Shown in pieces: positions 26,812-36,245 of a stretch of DNA of 64,000 nucleotides (its first letter is position 1; each line of letters begins with the position of its first letter). A program made the translations under genes and the position numbers. The stretch is from NCBI GenBank assembly GCA_041391725.1, contig JAWKNL010000001.1, forward strand, positions 310,001 to 374,000, given 5' to 3'. This stretch comes from JAGQVA01 sp041391725. GTDB lineage: Bacteria; Bacteroidota; Bacteroidia; J057. The notes beneath the pieces are model-generated. The model saw only the letters and a program-made list of their open reading frames with translations. It was not told where the DNA came from and made no database searches.

Positions 26812-27630
26812 ATGAAACACATAATGTATTACCCATTACTGGCGGCTGGCCTTTTGCTCGCATGTAATAAGACTATCGACCCGGTTCTGACTCCAGACTT
26901 CTCACAATGCGATTGCCCTGCTAATGAATATCATTTCGTATGCGGGGAAGATGGAAGAAACTATGTCAGCGAATGTTTTGCCGACTGTATGGGGGTGAAC
27001 GTGGCGGCAGATAGCAATTGCGCAGAAATATTTTTTGACCCCAATGATACCCTAACCTGGCCTATCCAACTGGTATGTATTCCGATTGGAAATGCAAGTT
27101 CTCCCCAATGGGTGAAAAATTTTACGGATGGGTCTTCCCTATGGCAGGAGGTAAATGGAAATTATTTCCGCGGATATGAATTGCCCTGCGTCTGTCTTCC
27201 TCCTTCTACCCGGATAGCTACGCCAACAGGTGAAATTGCTTTGGGAAATATTTCGGAAGGAGACCTGGTCTGGACACTGGATGAGCGCGGACAGAAAACT
27301 GCGGTTCCGGTTTTGCTCAGGAGTCGCGTGTCCGTCAGTCCGGATCACCAGTTATTGCATATCGTACTGGCTGATGGCCGCACCCTGGATGTTTCTCCCG
27401 GACACCCGGATATGCGAGGTTTACCACTCGTATCGTCCAAACCCGGAGACCTGCTCGACGGATCGGAAATCATTTCCGCTACATTGATCCCTTATACAGG
27501 AAGTGAAACCATGGATATTTTGCCCGGAGGCAAAACCGGATTCTACCTGGCCAATGGCATCATGATAGGAAGCACCCTAAAAGACCTTATACCCCAACCC
27601 CGGAATAAAGCGAATTCCGTTGCTCCCTGA
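26812..27630 (+). CDS. Lipoprotein with Kazal and Hint (intein/hedgehog-like) domains
   Basis: I use the ATG at 26812 because it gives a lipoprotein signal (LLAAGLLLAC, Cys18); the frame opens earlier at 26740. The product is 272 residues. Residues 33-70 form a Kazal-type inhibitor domain with six cysteines (33, 35, 44, 55, 59, 70) and the FVCGEDGRNYVSEC core. Residues 128-256 look like a Hint domain: Cys128 in CLPPSTRIATPTG, EGDLVWTLDERG, a B-block DVSPGHPDMRG (His198), KPGDLLDG, and an end GFYLANGIMIGST. Hint domains self-cleave; here there is almost no C-terminal extein, as in hedgehog-like processing. Whether it cleaves is untested. Its 3' end overlaps the opposing ABC-F gene by 44 bp. 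Confidence 0.8.
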   Translation: MKHIMYYPLLAAGLLLACNKTIDPVLTPDFSQCDCPANEYHFVCGEDGRNYVSECFADCMGVNVAADSNCAEIFFDPNDTLTWPIQLVCIPIGNASSPQWVKNFTDGSSLWQEVNGNYFRGYELPCVCLPPSTRIATPTGEIALGNISEGDLVWTLDERGQKTAVPVLLRSRVSVSPDHQLLHIVLADGRTLDVSPGHPDMRGLPLVSSKPGDLLDGSEIISATLIPYTGSETMDILPGGKTGFYLANGIMIGSTLKDLIPQPRNKANSVAP

Positions 27631-29227
27631 TTTTGTCAGAAGCCAGATAATCTTCGAAACTCCACAGACTGTCAATGATACCATTGGGAGTAATTTCGAT
27701 GATACGGTTGGCAATCGTCTGTACGAGGGTGTGGTCATGGGAAGTAAAAATGATATTTCCCTTAAAATCTTCCAGCGAACGGTTGAGCGCGGTAATGGAT
27801 TCCAGGTCCAGGTGGTTGGTAGGCTCGTCCATAATGAGGAAGTTGGGGAAACTCAACATCATTTTGGACATCATACAACGCACTTTTTCACCTCCGGAGA
27901 GGACACTGGATTTTTTGAAAACTTCCTCACCGGAAAACAACATTCTTCCCAGAAAACCTCTGATAAACTGCTCGTCATTTTCCTCGCTTTTGGAGAATTG
28001 CCAAAGCCAGTCAACCAGATTGAGGTCATTTTTATTGGTGAAAAACTCCTCGTTATCGTTGGGCAGATAATCGTAAGTAATGGTCTGACCGAATTCTACT
28101 TTTCCGGAATCGGGTTTTTCTTTACCTGCAATTACATCGAGGAAAGCAGAGATTGCTGCAGATTTTCGGGAGAGAATCGCGATTTTGTCGCCACTGTTGA
28201 CAGAAAATGATACGTTCCCAAACAGGGTTTCGCCGTTGTGGTTCTTTTTACTAAGGTTTTCCACATTAAGAATTTGCCCGCCTGGTTCACGCCCCATCTC
28301 AAAATTGATAAAGGGATAACGGCGGCTGGAGGGCCTGATTTCCTCAAGATCGAGTTTTTCCAGTGCCTTTTTACGGCTGGTAGCCTGACGGGATTTGGAA
28401 GCGTTGGCGCTAAAACGCTGAATAAACTCCAGCAGTTCTTTTTTCCGCTGCTCAACCTTTTTGTTTTTATCAGCAAGCTGGCGCGCCATCAATTGGCTTG
28501 ACTCATACCAGAAGGAGTAGTTTCCGGTAGAAATGCGGATTTTGCCAAAATCGATATCCACCACATGCGTACAGACCATGTCCAGAAAGTAGCGGTCGTG
28601 GGAAACAACAATGACTGTATTTTTAAAATCGGCGAGAAAATCGGCAAGCCAGGTAATGCTTTCAGCGTCGAGGTCGTTGGTAGGCTCGTCCAGCAACAAA
28701 ATATCGGGGTTTCCAAACAGGGCCTGAGCCAGCAGAACTTTCACTTTTTGCGGGCCATTGAGTTCTTTGACCTGAAGGTAATGCAGATCTTCGGCAATCC
28801 CCAGCAAACTCAACAATTCAGCAGCATCAGAATCAGCCGTCCAGCCCCCCATTTCTCCGAATTTATTTTCCAGTTCTGCCGCCCGCAGTCCGTCTTCCTC
28901 CGTTGCATCGGGATCCATATAGATGGCATTTTTCTCTACCATGATGTCATACATTTCCTTATGACCCATGATCACCGTCTCCAGCACCTGCTCTTCTTCA
29001 AACTCAAAGTGGTTTTGTTTGAGTACAGCCATGCGGTTGCCGGGTTCGATGGAAACCGAACCCCGTGAAGGCGCAATATCACTTGAGAGGATTTTGAGAA
29101 AAGTGGATTTACCTGCACCATTGGCACCGATAACGCCATAGCAGTTCCCCCGGGTAAACTTCAGGTTGGCTTCATCAAAAAGAATTCTTTTGCCGTATTG
29201 CAAGCCCAGATTGGTGACTGTAATCAT
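27587..29227 (-). CDS. ABC-F family ATPase (ribosome-associated type)
   Basis: A 546-residue tandem ABC protein without membrane segments, the ABC-F layout (YbiT/EttA group) that acts on the ribosome. Domain 1 has Walker A GANGAGKST (34-42), signature LNGPQ and Walker B LLLDEPTND. The linker (about 230-300) is charged and helical (NKKVEQRKKELLEF). Domain 2 keeps signature LSGGEK and Walker B LIMDEPTNHLD, but its Walker A position reads ILSRKSAAISAF, lacking the GxxGxGKS core. Such altered second Walker A loops occur in Bacteroidota relatives as I recall them, so this is probably not damage. Divergent from the decayed ATPase gene; converges with the Kazal-Hint gene. Confidence 0.92.
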   Translation of the reverse strand: MITVTNLGLQYGKRILFDEANLKFTRGNCYGVIGANGAGKSTFLKILSSDIAPSRGSVSIEPGNRMAVLKQNHFEFEEEQVLETVIMGHKEMYDIMVEKNAIYMDPDATEEDGLRAAELENKFGEMGGWTADSDAAELLSLLGIAEDLHYLQVKELNGPQKVKVLLAQALFGNPDILLLDEPTNDLDAESITWLADFLADFKNTVIVVSHDRYFLDMVCTHVVDIDFGKIRISTGNYSFWYESSQLMARQLADKNKKVEQRKKELLEFIQRFSANASKSRQATSRKKALEKLDLEEIRPSSRRYPFINFEMGREPGGQILNVENLSKKNHNGETLFGNVSFSVNSGDKIAILSRKSAAISAFLDVIAGKEKPDSGKVEFGQTITYDYLPNDNEEFFTNKNDLNLVDWLWQFSKSEENDEQFIRGFLGRMLFSGEEVFKKSSVLSGGEKVRCMMSKMMLSFPNFLIMDEPTNHLDLESITALNRSLEDFKGNIIFTSHDHTLVQTIANRIIEITPNGIIDSLWSFEDYLASDKIREQRNSLYSGVGV

Positions 29228-29344
29228 TTTTGGAGAAAATAGGTTATTAGGAATTTGGGCGCGAAGGTACGAAAATATTTGGATAAGTCCCTGTATATGA
29301 CCTTAATTCCAGAGAATAAACAGAAATTTTCGTAACTTGGCAGT

Positions 29345-30663
29345 ATGAAGAAATATCCCATCGGCATACAGGATTTTGCGAAGATCAGGCAGGAAGACTA
29401 CCTCTATGTGGACAAAACCCGGGAGGTGTTTGACCTGACTCAGAATGGTTCTTACTTCTTCCTCTCCCGCCCGAGGCGGTTTGGCAAGTCGCTGTTGCTT
29501 TCGACCTTGAAGTATTTCTTTGAAGGGCGGCGGGAATTATTTTCCGGCCTCTGGGTCGATCGCGAAGCGGATTATGACTGGGCAATTGCATTTCTCTTTT
29601 AGTACGTTAAGTTATAAGGATATCGGGCTTGACGCAGCACTATATCAGGCGCTCGATCTCCGGGCAGCAGAAAATGGAATCACGCTTCAACGAAAAGGCC
29701 TTGGACAGCGATTAGAAGAGTTGATCCAGGCACTTGGAAACGGTCCGCAAAAACTTGTGATCCTCATCGACGAATACGACAAGCCGCTGGTCGATTATAT
29801 TGAAAACATCCCCCAGGCAGAAGCCAACCGTAACATTCTCAAAAACTTCTTTTCCGTCATCAAAGACGCTGATCCCTTTATTCGCTTTTTTCTCATCACC
29901 GGGGTCTCGAAGTTTAGTAAAGTGTCGCTGTTTTCTGACCTCAACCATCTCGAAGATCTGACGATTAACCCACTTTCCGCTACACTGACCGGTTATTCAC
30001 AGGCCGAGATGGAAAGCTATTTCTCCGAAGAAATCGACCATATTGCTGCGGAAAACGGAAAAATCCGAGAGGTAGTCGTAGAAGAGATTCGCCGTTGGTA
30101 CAATGGATACCGCTGGTGGGGAAAAGAAACCCTCTACAACCCTTTTTCGGTGCTCAATCTGGTGAAGTCCCGCACCTTTCGCAACTACTGGTGGGACAGC
30201 GGTACTCCGACCTTCCTGCTCAAACTCCTGCGAAAAAATTTCCAGTATGACTTTTCCCAAATCTCAGGAGGCAGCTCAATTTTTGAGAGTTTTACGATCG
30301 AAAAGATGGACTGGCGCAGCCTGATGTTTCAAACCGGCTATCTTACCCTCAAAGCTTACGACCCTGAATATGAAGTCTATACGCTGGGCTACCCCAGGAA
30401 GTCAAAGACTCCATGTTTCAACACCTGCTGGCGGCCGGGTTGATACAGTAGTACAAAGCAAAGCCGGGGTATATGTAATGGAATTTAAGCTTGACGCACC
30501 GGCAGACGAGGCCATGGCCCAGATCAGAGAAAAACGCTACGGATCGGCCTGGATGGCGGGCGACCAGCCGGTAACGGCGGTGGCCATTAGCTTTTCGTCG
30601 CAGACCCGATCCGTCGCCGAATGGAAGGCCATGCCTTACGCCGAACTGCTGGCCGAAGGATAG
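29345..30663 (+). pseudogene. Broken AAA-ATPase/PD-(D/E)XK (DUF1703-type) gene
   Basis: Three reading frames together spell one AAA-ATPase-like protein with a C-terminal PDDEXK_9 nuclease-like domain. 29345-29602 gives the start (KKYPIGIQDFAKIRQEDYLY) and Walker A-like RPRRFGKSLL. After a frame change near 29580 the second frame runs to about 30443, with Walker B-like VILIDEYDKPL and RWYNGYRWWG. A further shift near 30392 and another near 30435 lead to RVDTVVQSKAGVYVMEFKLD, the nuclease core, ending at 30663. Roughly 100 residues normally found between these last parts seem to be missing. This is a decayed gene. Such families are numerous and variable in Bacteroidota genomes. Confidence 0.82.
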
Positions 30664-30670
30664 CTCCCTA

Positions 30671-31519
30671 TTAAAGATTTCGCGTGTTGAAAGTATCGCC
30701 CTGAGATAGATCCCCGGTTTCAAAACCTTTTTTGAACCAGCGCATACGCTGCTCAGAGGTGCCATGTGTAAACGACTCAGGCACGACATAACCCTGGGCC
30801 TGCATTTGGAGGCGGTCATCGCCAATGGCATTAGCGGCGCGTAGGGCCTCCTCCACATCCCCCTGTTCCAGAAGATTTTTTTCCTGCACATAACGGGCCC
30901 ATACACCAGCCAGAAAGTCTGCCTGAAGTTCCAGCCTGACAGATAAGTCGTTATACTGGGCTTCGCTGATGCGGCGGCGCTGGTTGTGAACCTGATCGGT
31001 GATACCCAGTTCGTTTTGCACATGATGTGCTACTTCATGGGCCACAACATAGGCCATCGCAAAATCTCCGGGGGCACCAAACCGGTTTTTCAGTTCATTG
31101 TAAAAACTCAGATCAATATAGAGTTTTTCGTCAGCAGGGCAATAAAACGGCCCGGTAGCCTCACTGGCATAACCACATCCTGATTGCGTAGCGCCGCTGA
31201 AAAGTACCAGGGTGGGATGGGTATATCGACGATTTAGCTGCTCTTGAAACAGTTTGTCCCAGACAACTTCCGTTTCCTTAAGTACGACAGAAACAAATTG
31301 CCCCAGTTCATCATTGGGAGCACTTTGGGAAGTCGTAACTTCCTGAGGACTGCCGGACTGAACCTGTTGCAAAACCTGCATGGGATCCTGCCCAAAAAGC
31401 AGGGCAATGATAACGATGATGATTGTTCCAATGCCGAAACTCGCACCCACTCTTCTCCCACCACCTCCACCTCTGCGGTCTTCTACATTCGAGCTACCTT
31501 GTCTTCCTTGCCAGCGCAT
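30671..31519 (-). CDS. ypfJ: YpfJ-family neutral zinc metallopeptidase
   Basis: A 282-residue protein of the YpfJ/KPN_02809 family. It has a charged, glycine-rich N-terminus (RRGGGGGRRVGAS), one membrane segment at about 27-42 (GIGTIIIVIIALLFG), then a metallopeptidase domain with HEVAHH (HExxH, residues 161-165), preceded by LYIDLSFYNELKNRFGAPGDFAMAYVVA, a well-conserved family stretch. The start at 31519 fits the family N-terminus (MRWQGRQGSSNVEDRRG). Physiological substrate is unknown. It converges with the decayed ATPase gene (7-bp gap) and is divergent from the DUF5916 gene. Confidence 0.92.
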   Translation of the reverse strand: MRWQGRQGSSNVEDRRGGGGGRRVGASFGIGTIIIVIIALLFGQDPMQVLQQVQSGSPQEVTTSQSAPNDELGQFVSVVLKETEVVWDKLFQEQLNRRYTHPTLVLFSGATQSGCGYASEATGPFYCPADEKLYIDLSFYNELKNRFGAPGDFAMAYVVAHEVAHHVQNELGITDQVHNQRRRISEAQYNDLSVRLELQADFLAGVWARYVQEKNLLEQGDVEEALRAANAIGDDRLQMQAQGYVVPESFTHGTSEQRMRWFKKGFETGDLSQGDTFNTRNL

Positions 31520-31576
31520 AAAAATTGTAGTTTTTAGTTAGACATGTTTTCACCGCACCAATATAACTTTTTTCCC

Positions 31577-31584
31577 TAATTTTG
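31577..31584 (+). promoter_or_regulatory. Candidate Bacteroidota -7 element (TAATTTTG)
   Basis: TAATTTTG matches the TAnnTTTG consensus exactly, eight bases before the ATG at 31593. No good TTTG -33 box is seen at the usual 19-bp spacing. Transcription would start almost at the ATG, giving a very short leader. Confidence 0.35.
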
Positions 31585-31592
31585 CCCATGCT

Positions 31593-33877
31593 ATGAAGAA
31601 TGGTTTTTCCCTTGTATTTTTCCTTCTGCCATTATGTCTTTTTCTCCAGGCACAAAACAATCCTGAAACAGGGTTTGGCCAGATGAATGAGCCCGTGTTG
31701 AAGGATACGGATATATTTGTACGCCGTACTACCGGCGCAATCACACTTGACGGTTTTCTCCAGGAAGAAGACTGGTTCAGAGGTAGTCCTGCCGTCGAAT
31801 TCTGGCAACATTTCCCGGCAGACACGCTGAAGGCAAAAGGCCAGACGGAAATCTACATGTCCTATGACGATGATTTTTTGTACGTAGGCATCAAGTGTTT
31901 GAGTTTTGATGATCAGTATATTACCCAATCGCTGAAGCGGGATTATAGCTTTACGGGAAGCGACAATATCAGCATCCTGTTTGACACCTACGCTGACCGC
32001 ACCAATGCATTTTTATTTGGGATGAACGCATTTGGCATCATGCGGGAGGCGCTGATTTCCAATGGGGGCAGAGATTTTGATGATTTCTCCGATTCGTGGG
32101 ACAATAAATGGTTTGGCAAAGTCAAAACTCACGGAGATTACTGGATTGCCGAAATGGCGATTCCCTTTAAGACCCTGCGTTTTAAAGAGGGATCACAACG
32201 CTGGCGGTTCAACAGCTACCGGGTTGATACAGATTTTAATGAGATCACCAGTTGGGTGCTGATTCCCCGCAACCAGATCATTATGGATCTGGGGTTTATG
32301 CGCGAAATGGTATTTGAAGAACCCCTTGCCAAACCCGGAAAAAATATATCTGTCATCCCTTACCTCACCGGAGGTGTTACCCGCGATTATGAAAACACCG
32401 ACCAGCAAAACCCGAATTTGCTTAGCGGCGTGGGAGCGGACGCAAAAATTGCCCTCACCAGTGCATTAAATCTTGACCTGACCGTAAACCCCGATTTTTC
32501 GCAGGTAGAAGTAGATCAGCAGGTAACCAATCTCGACCGTTTCGAAATCTTTTTCCCCGAAAGAAGGCAGTTTTTCCTCGAAAACGCAGACCTGTTCAGT
32601 GCTTTTGGCACAAGTCGCGTAAACCCGTTTTTCTCCCGCAGGATTGGTGTCGCCGTGGATACGGCCACAGGTCAGAATATCCAGAATCCCATCCTTTATG
32701 GCGCCAGAATCAGCGGCAAACTCAACAACAATCTCAGGGTGGGGGTACTCAATATGCAGACAGCCAGTGAACCAGACAACGGGCTACCCGGGTTCAACTT
32801 TACGGTTGCCACGCTTCAGCAACGCATATTCAGCCGTTCCAATCTCTCATTTATTGTGGCCAACAAACAGGCGGTCAACGGGCATTCCTACAAAGGCGAC
32901 TTTACTGATTACAATCGTGTGGCAGGACTGGAATACAGAATCGGATCGGCCAACAACCGATGGAAAGGGAAAGTTTTTTACCATCAGGCATTCACCACGA
33001 AACAGGAAAAAGACAAGTATTCGCACGGTATCCAACTCGAATATCTCAAACGTAGATACCGGCTCGAATGGTCTCATGTTTTTGTGGGCAGCGGATTTGA
33101 TGCAGAAATGGGTTATGTACCCCGGCACGATATCTTTATGGTCAGTCCGGAAGCGCAGTTTTATTTTTATCCCTCCGGAAAAACCCTCAACACACACAGC
33201 ATAGGTCTGGATTACCGGGCCATTCTCAAACCCGGAAATGATGGAAATACCCTTCTGCCCGCATGGGGAAAGTCAGACCAGGATTATTCTGCCACCTGGA
33301 ACCTGGAATTTACCAATAATACACGGGGACAGATTCAGGTAACACGTAAAGCGCGTATTCTGTTGACGATTTTGATCCTACGCGCATTCAGGAAGATTCC
33401 ATATTTTTATCTGCCGGAACTGCCTACAATTACACCAGCATTTCGGGGAATTATGCCTCCGACAGCAGAAAAAGACTGTCTTTTCAGGTGCGCCCGGTTT
33501 TCGGAGAATTTTTCAACGGCACCCGTGCCGGCCTGGGGGGCGGTTTTACATTCCGGTATCAGCCTTTTGGCGCGATTACCTTAAACTACAATTACAACCA
33601 TATTCAGCTGGCTGCGCCTTTTGAGCCTGCCAACCTCTGGCTCTTTGGCCCGAGAATCGATATTACTTTTACCAGAAACCTCTTTTTTACCACTTTTATT
33701 CAATACAACAGCCAGCTCGATAATGTGAACGTCAATGCCCGCTTTCAATGGCGGTTTAAACCTGTTTCAGACTTTTTTATTGTTTTTACCGACAATTATC
33801 TCACTGATCCCTTCAGCCAGTTTTCTGTGCGCAACCGCGCCATTGTCGCCAAACTCACCTACTGGCTGAATGTTTAA
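31593..33877 (+). pseudogene. DUF5916 outer-membrane-associated protein, one frameshift
   Basis: The first frame (31593-33584) encodes a signal peptide, an N-terminal CBM9-like domain (GAITLDGFLQEEDWFRGSPA, YMSYDDDFLYVGIKC) and most of a DUF5916 domain (NPDFSQVEVDQQVTNLDRFEIFFPERRQFFLEN). Near 33347-33362 the homologous reading moves to another frame (VDDFDPTRIQEDSIF ... YWLNV), ending at 33877. Joined with one base restored, the protein is about 761 residues, a normal family length. The tail is barrel-like. A single lost base (or two extra) explains the break, so this may be a sequencing error or a recent mutation. Function of the family is unknown; it is common in gliding Bacteroidota. Confidence 0.82.
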
Positions 33878-33887
33878 ATAACATTTT

Positions 33888-35351
33888 ATGACAGACTACT
33901 CCGGACAATCCTTTCCTCCCAGCCTCGAACCCGAAGACTGGGCTCATATGCGCAGACTCGGCCACCAGATGATCGATGATATGATGGATTTTCTTGAAGG
34001 AATCAACGATCAGCCCAGTTGGCGCCCCATTCCGGAAGAAGTGAAACAAAAACTCAATCAGGATTTGCCCCAGCTTCCCACCGCAGCCGAAGAAGTATAT
34101 CAGGAGTTTAAACAGTACATTCTTCCCTACCCCAAAGGCAATATCCATCCCCGTTTTTTTTCCTGGATTCAGGGTACAGGAACTGCCATCGGCGCACTCA
34201 GCGATATGCTGGCTTCGGCGATGAACCCCAACGTAACCATTGGTGAACATGCCGCCATGTATGTCGATCAGCAGGTGGTCAACTGGTGTAAACAAATGCT
34301 CAATTACCCCGCCAGTGCCTCCGGCATGCTGGTAAGCGGAGGTTCGATGGCCAATATCACAAGTCTTGCCGTTGCCCGAAATGCATTTAAAGACGCGAAT
34401 ATCAGGAAGCATGGCCTCAAAAACACCAGCCATTCCCTTGTTCTTTATTGCTCAACCGAAACCCATAGCTGTATCACCAAAGCAGCCGAGATTATCGGCC
34501 TCGGCACAGATGCCGTCAGGTTCATTCCGGTCAATACGCGGTTTGAAATGGATACCCGCCTGCTAGTACAGGCCGTTGAGGAAGACAGGGCAAACGGACT
34601 TACGCCTTTTTGTGTGGTGGGAACGGCGGGAACCGTCAACACAGGCGCCATTGACCCGCTGGAGGAGATACTATCCATTTGCAGGGAAAATAACCTATGG
34701 TTTCACGTCGATGGTGCTTATGGCGCCCTGGCCAAACTCGATCCCCGCTTTGAGCAGGAACTACAAGCCATAGAGTCCGCTGACAGTGTCGCATTTGACC
34801 TCCACAAATGGCTGCATGTACCTTATGAGGTAGGATGTCTGCTGGTGAAAAACGCACAGTTACACAGAGACGCATTTGCCATAACACCCAGCTACCTCCT
34901 GCAATTTGACCGGGGACTGGCTGCGGGGCCTGATTCCATCAACAATTACGGGTTCGAACTATCGCGCGGATTTAAGGCGCTGAAGGTATGGATGATGTTG
35001 AAAACCTATGGTATTCAGTGGTTTGCAGGTCTTATCGCCAAGGACAATACGCTTGCATCCTGGTTGGCACAAAAAATAGAAAATCACCCCAATCTTAAAC
35101 TGGCTGCACCCGTAAAACTAAGTATCGTGTGTTTCCAGTATGTGAACCCACGGCTGAATATGGAACAGACCAACAGCCTCAATAAAGAAATTGTCATCCG
35201 GCTTCAGGAAAAGGGAATTGCTTCTCCGTCTTCCACGATTCTGGATGGAAAATTCTGCATAAGAACGAGTATCGTAAATCATAAAACCACCTATGCAGAT
35301 CTGGACATGATGCTGGAGGCCATTCTGGAACTTGGAAAAGAAATTGTCTGA
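33888..35351 (+). CDS. PLP-dependent aromatic-amino-acid decarboxylase family protein
   Basis: A 487-residue group II decarboxylase. PLP-binding residues are in place: His193 (STETHSC) stacking on the ring, Asp275 (HVDGAYGA) and the Schiff-base Lys307 (DLHKWLHVP). The N-terminus (SLEPEDWAHMRRLGHQMIDDMMDFLEG and HPRFFSWIQGTG) is typical of the aromatic L-amino-acid/tyrosine decarboxylase subgroup. Length fits. It starts 10 bp after the DUF5916 frame ends. It should release CO2 from an amino acid such as Trp, Tyr or DOPA, but substrate cannot be set from sequence. Cytoplasmic. Confidence 0.9.
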   Translation: MTDYSGQSFPPSLEPEDWAHMRRLGHQMIDDMMDFLEGINDQPSWRPIPEEVKQKLNQDLPQLPTAAEEVYQEFKQYILPYPKGNIHPRFFSWIQGTGTAIGALSDMLASAMNPNVTIGEHAAMYVDQQVVNWCKQMLNYPASASGMLVSGGSMANITSLAVARNAFKDANIRKHGLKNTSHSLVLYCSTETHSCITKAAEIIGLGTDAVRFIPVNTRFEMDTRLLVQAVEEDRANGLTPFCVVGTAGTVNTGAIDPLEEILSICRENNLWFHVDGAYGALAKLDPRFEQELQAIESADSVAFDLHKWLHVPYEVGCLLVKNAQLHRDAFAITPSYLLQFDRGLAAGPDSINNYGFELSRGFKALKVWMMLKTYGIQWFAGLIAKDNTLASWLAQKIENHPNLKLAAPVKLSIVCFQYVNPRLNMEQTNSLNKEIVIRLQEKGIASPSSTILDGKFCIRTSIVNHKTTYADLDMMLEAILELGKEIV

Positions 35352-35390
35352 GAAATGTTGATGTGAATTTTGACATAAACACAGACTTCT

Positions 35391-36245
35391 ATGCGTACAA
35401 CCGCACTCATCACAGGATCAACTTCGGGTATAGGTAAAGCCACTGCCCTTGACCTTGCACAAAAAGGCTGGAAGGTGATCATTCACGGAAGAAAAAAAGA
35501 ATCGTGCGAACAGGTTGTTCGCGAGATCACAGAGAAAACAGGCAATACCAACCTGCATTTTATAGTTGCAGATTTGTCTGACATAGACTCAGTTAAAAAA
35601 ATGGCAGAGACGATCCGGCAGGATTTTCCAGAACTAACGGTTCTCATCAACAATGCAGGCACTTTCAGCAAGACCAGGATTCTTACAAAAAATGGATGGG
35701 AACAAACCTGGATGGTCAACTATCTGTCCAGATTTTTCCTAACCACTCTCCTTCTCGATCTGCTCAAAAAAAACCGCCCTTCGAGAATTATAGATGTAAG
35801 CGGAATGTATCACAGTAAGGGGAAAATTCATTTCGAAGATATATCCCTCTCACAAAATTATTCCCTCGGGTCAGCCAACAATCAGTCAAAACTGGCCAAC
35901 ATACTATTTACCTACAAACTTGCCCGCGATCTGGAAGGAACAGGGGTAGTTGCCAATACACTTCACCCCGGCGCAGTTGATACGGGGTCGGTACTGAATT
36001 CAAAAGAAATCTCCGCTCTTGAAAAACTCATGTACAGAATCTTCCGCCCATTTTTTAAATCCCCTGACCAGGGTGCTGAAACATTGGTTTTTCTTGCGTC
36101 TGCACCCGAAGCAGCAACAATAACCGGAAAATATTTCGTCAACCAGAAACCGGTTAAAAGTTCACCAAAAAGTTATGATACGAGTTTACAGGAAAAACTC
36201 TGGGTATTGAGTAATGAAATGGTCCAAAGCGTGAGCATGGTTTAG
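35391..36245 (+). CDS. SDR oxidoreductase lacking canonical catalytic Tyr
   Basis: A 284-residue short-chain dehydrogenase/reductase resembling the retinol dehydrogenase-like group. The Rossmann motif TGSTSGIG (8-15) and NNAG (87-90) are present, as are Ser137 (DVSGMY) and Lys167 (NQSKLAN). The Tyr of YxxxK should be at residue 163, but the codon is AAC (Asn). The nearest Tyr is 157. The protein may be inactive, use another residue, or serve a binding role. It starts 40 bp after the decarboxylase, so they may be co-transcribed. Its stop overlaps the opposing DUF1501 stop by four bases. Confidence 0.87.
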   Translation: MRTTALITGSTSGIGKATALDLAQKGWKVIIHGRKKESCEQVVREITEKTGNTNLHFIVADLSDIDSVKKMAETIRQDFPELTVLINNAGTFSKTRILTKNGWEQTWMVNYLSRFFLTTLLLDLLKKNRPSRIIDVSGMYHSKGKIHFEDISLSQNYSLGSANNQSKLANILFTYKLARDLEGTGVVANTLHPGAVDTGSVLNSKEISALEKLMYRIFRPFFKSPDQGAETLVFLASAPEAATITGKYFVNQKPVKSSPKSYDTSLQEKLWVLSNEMVQSVSMV

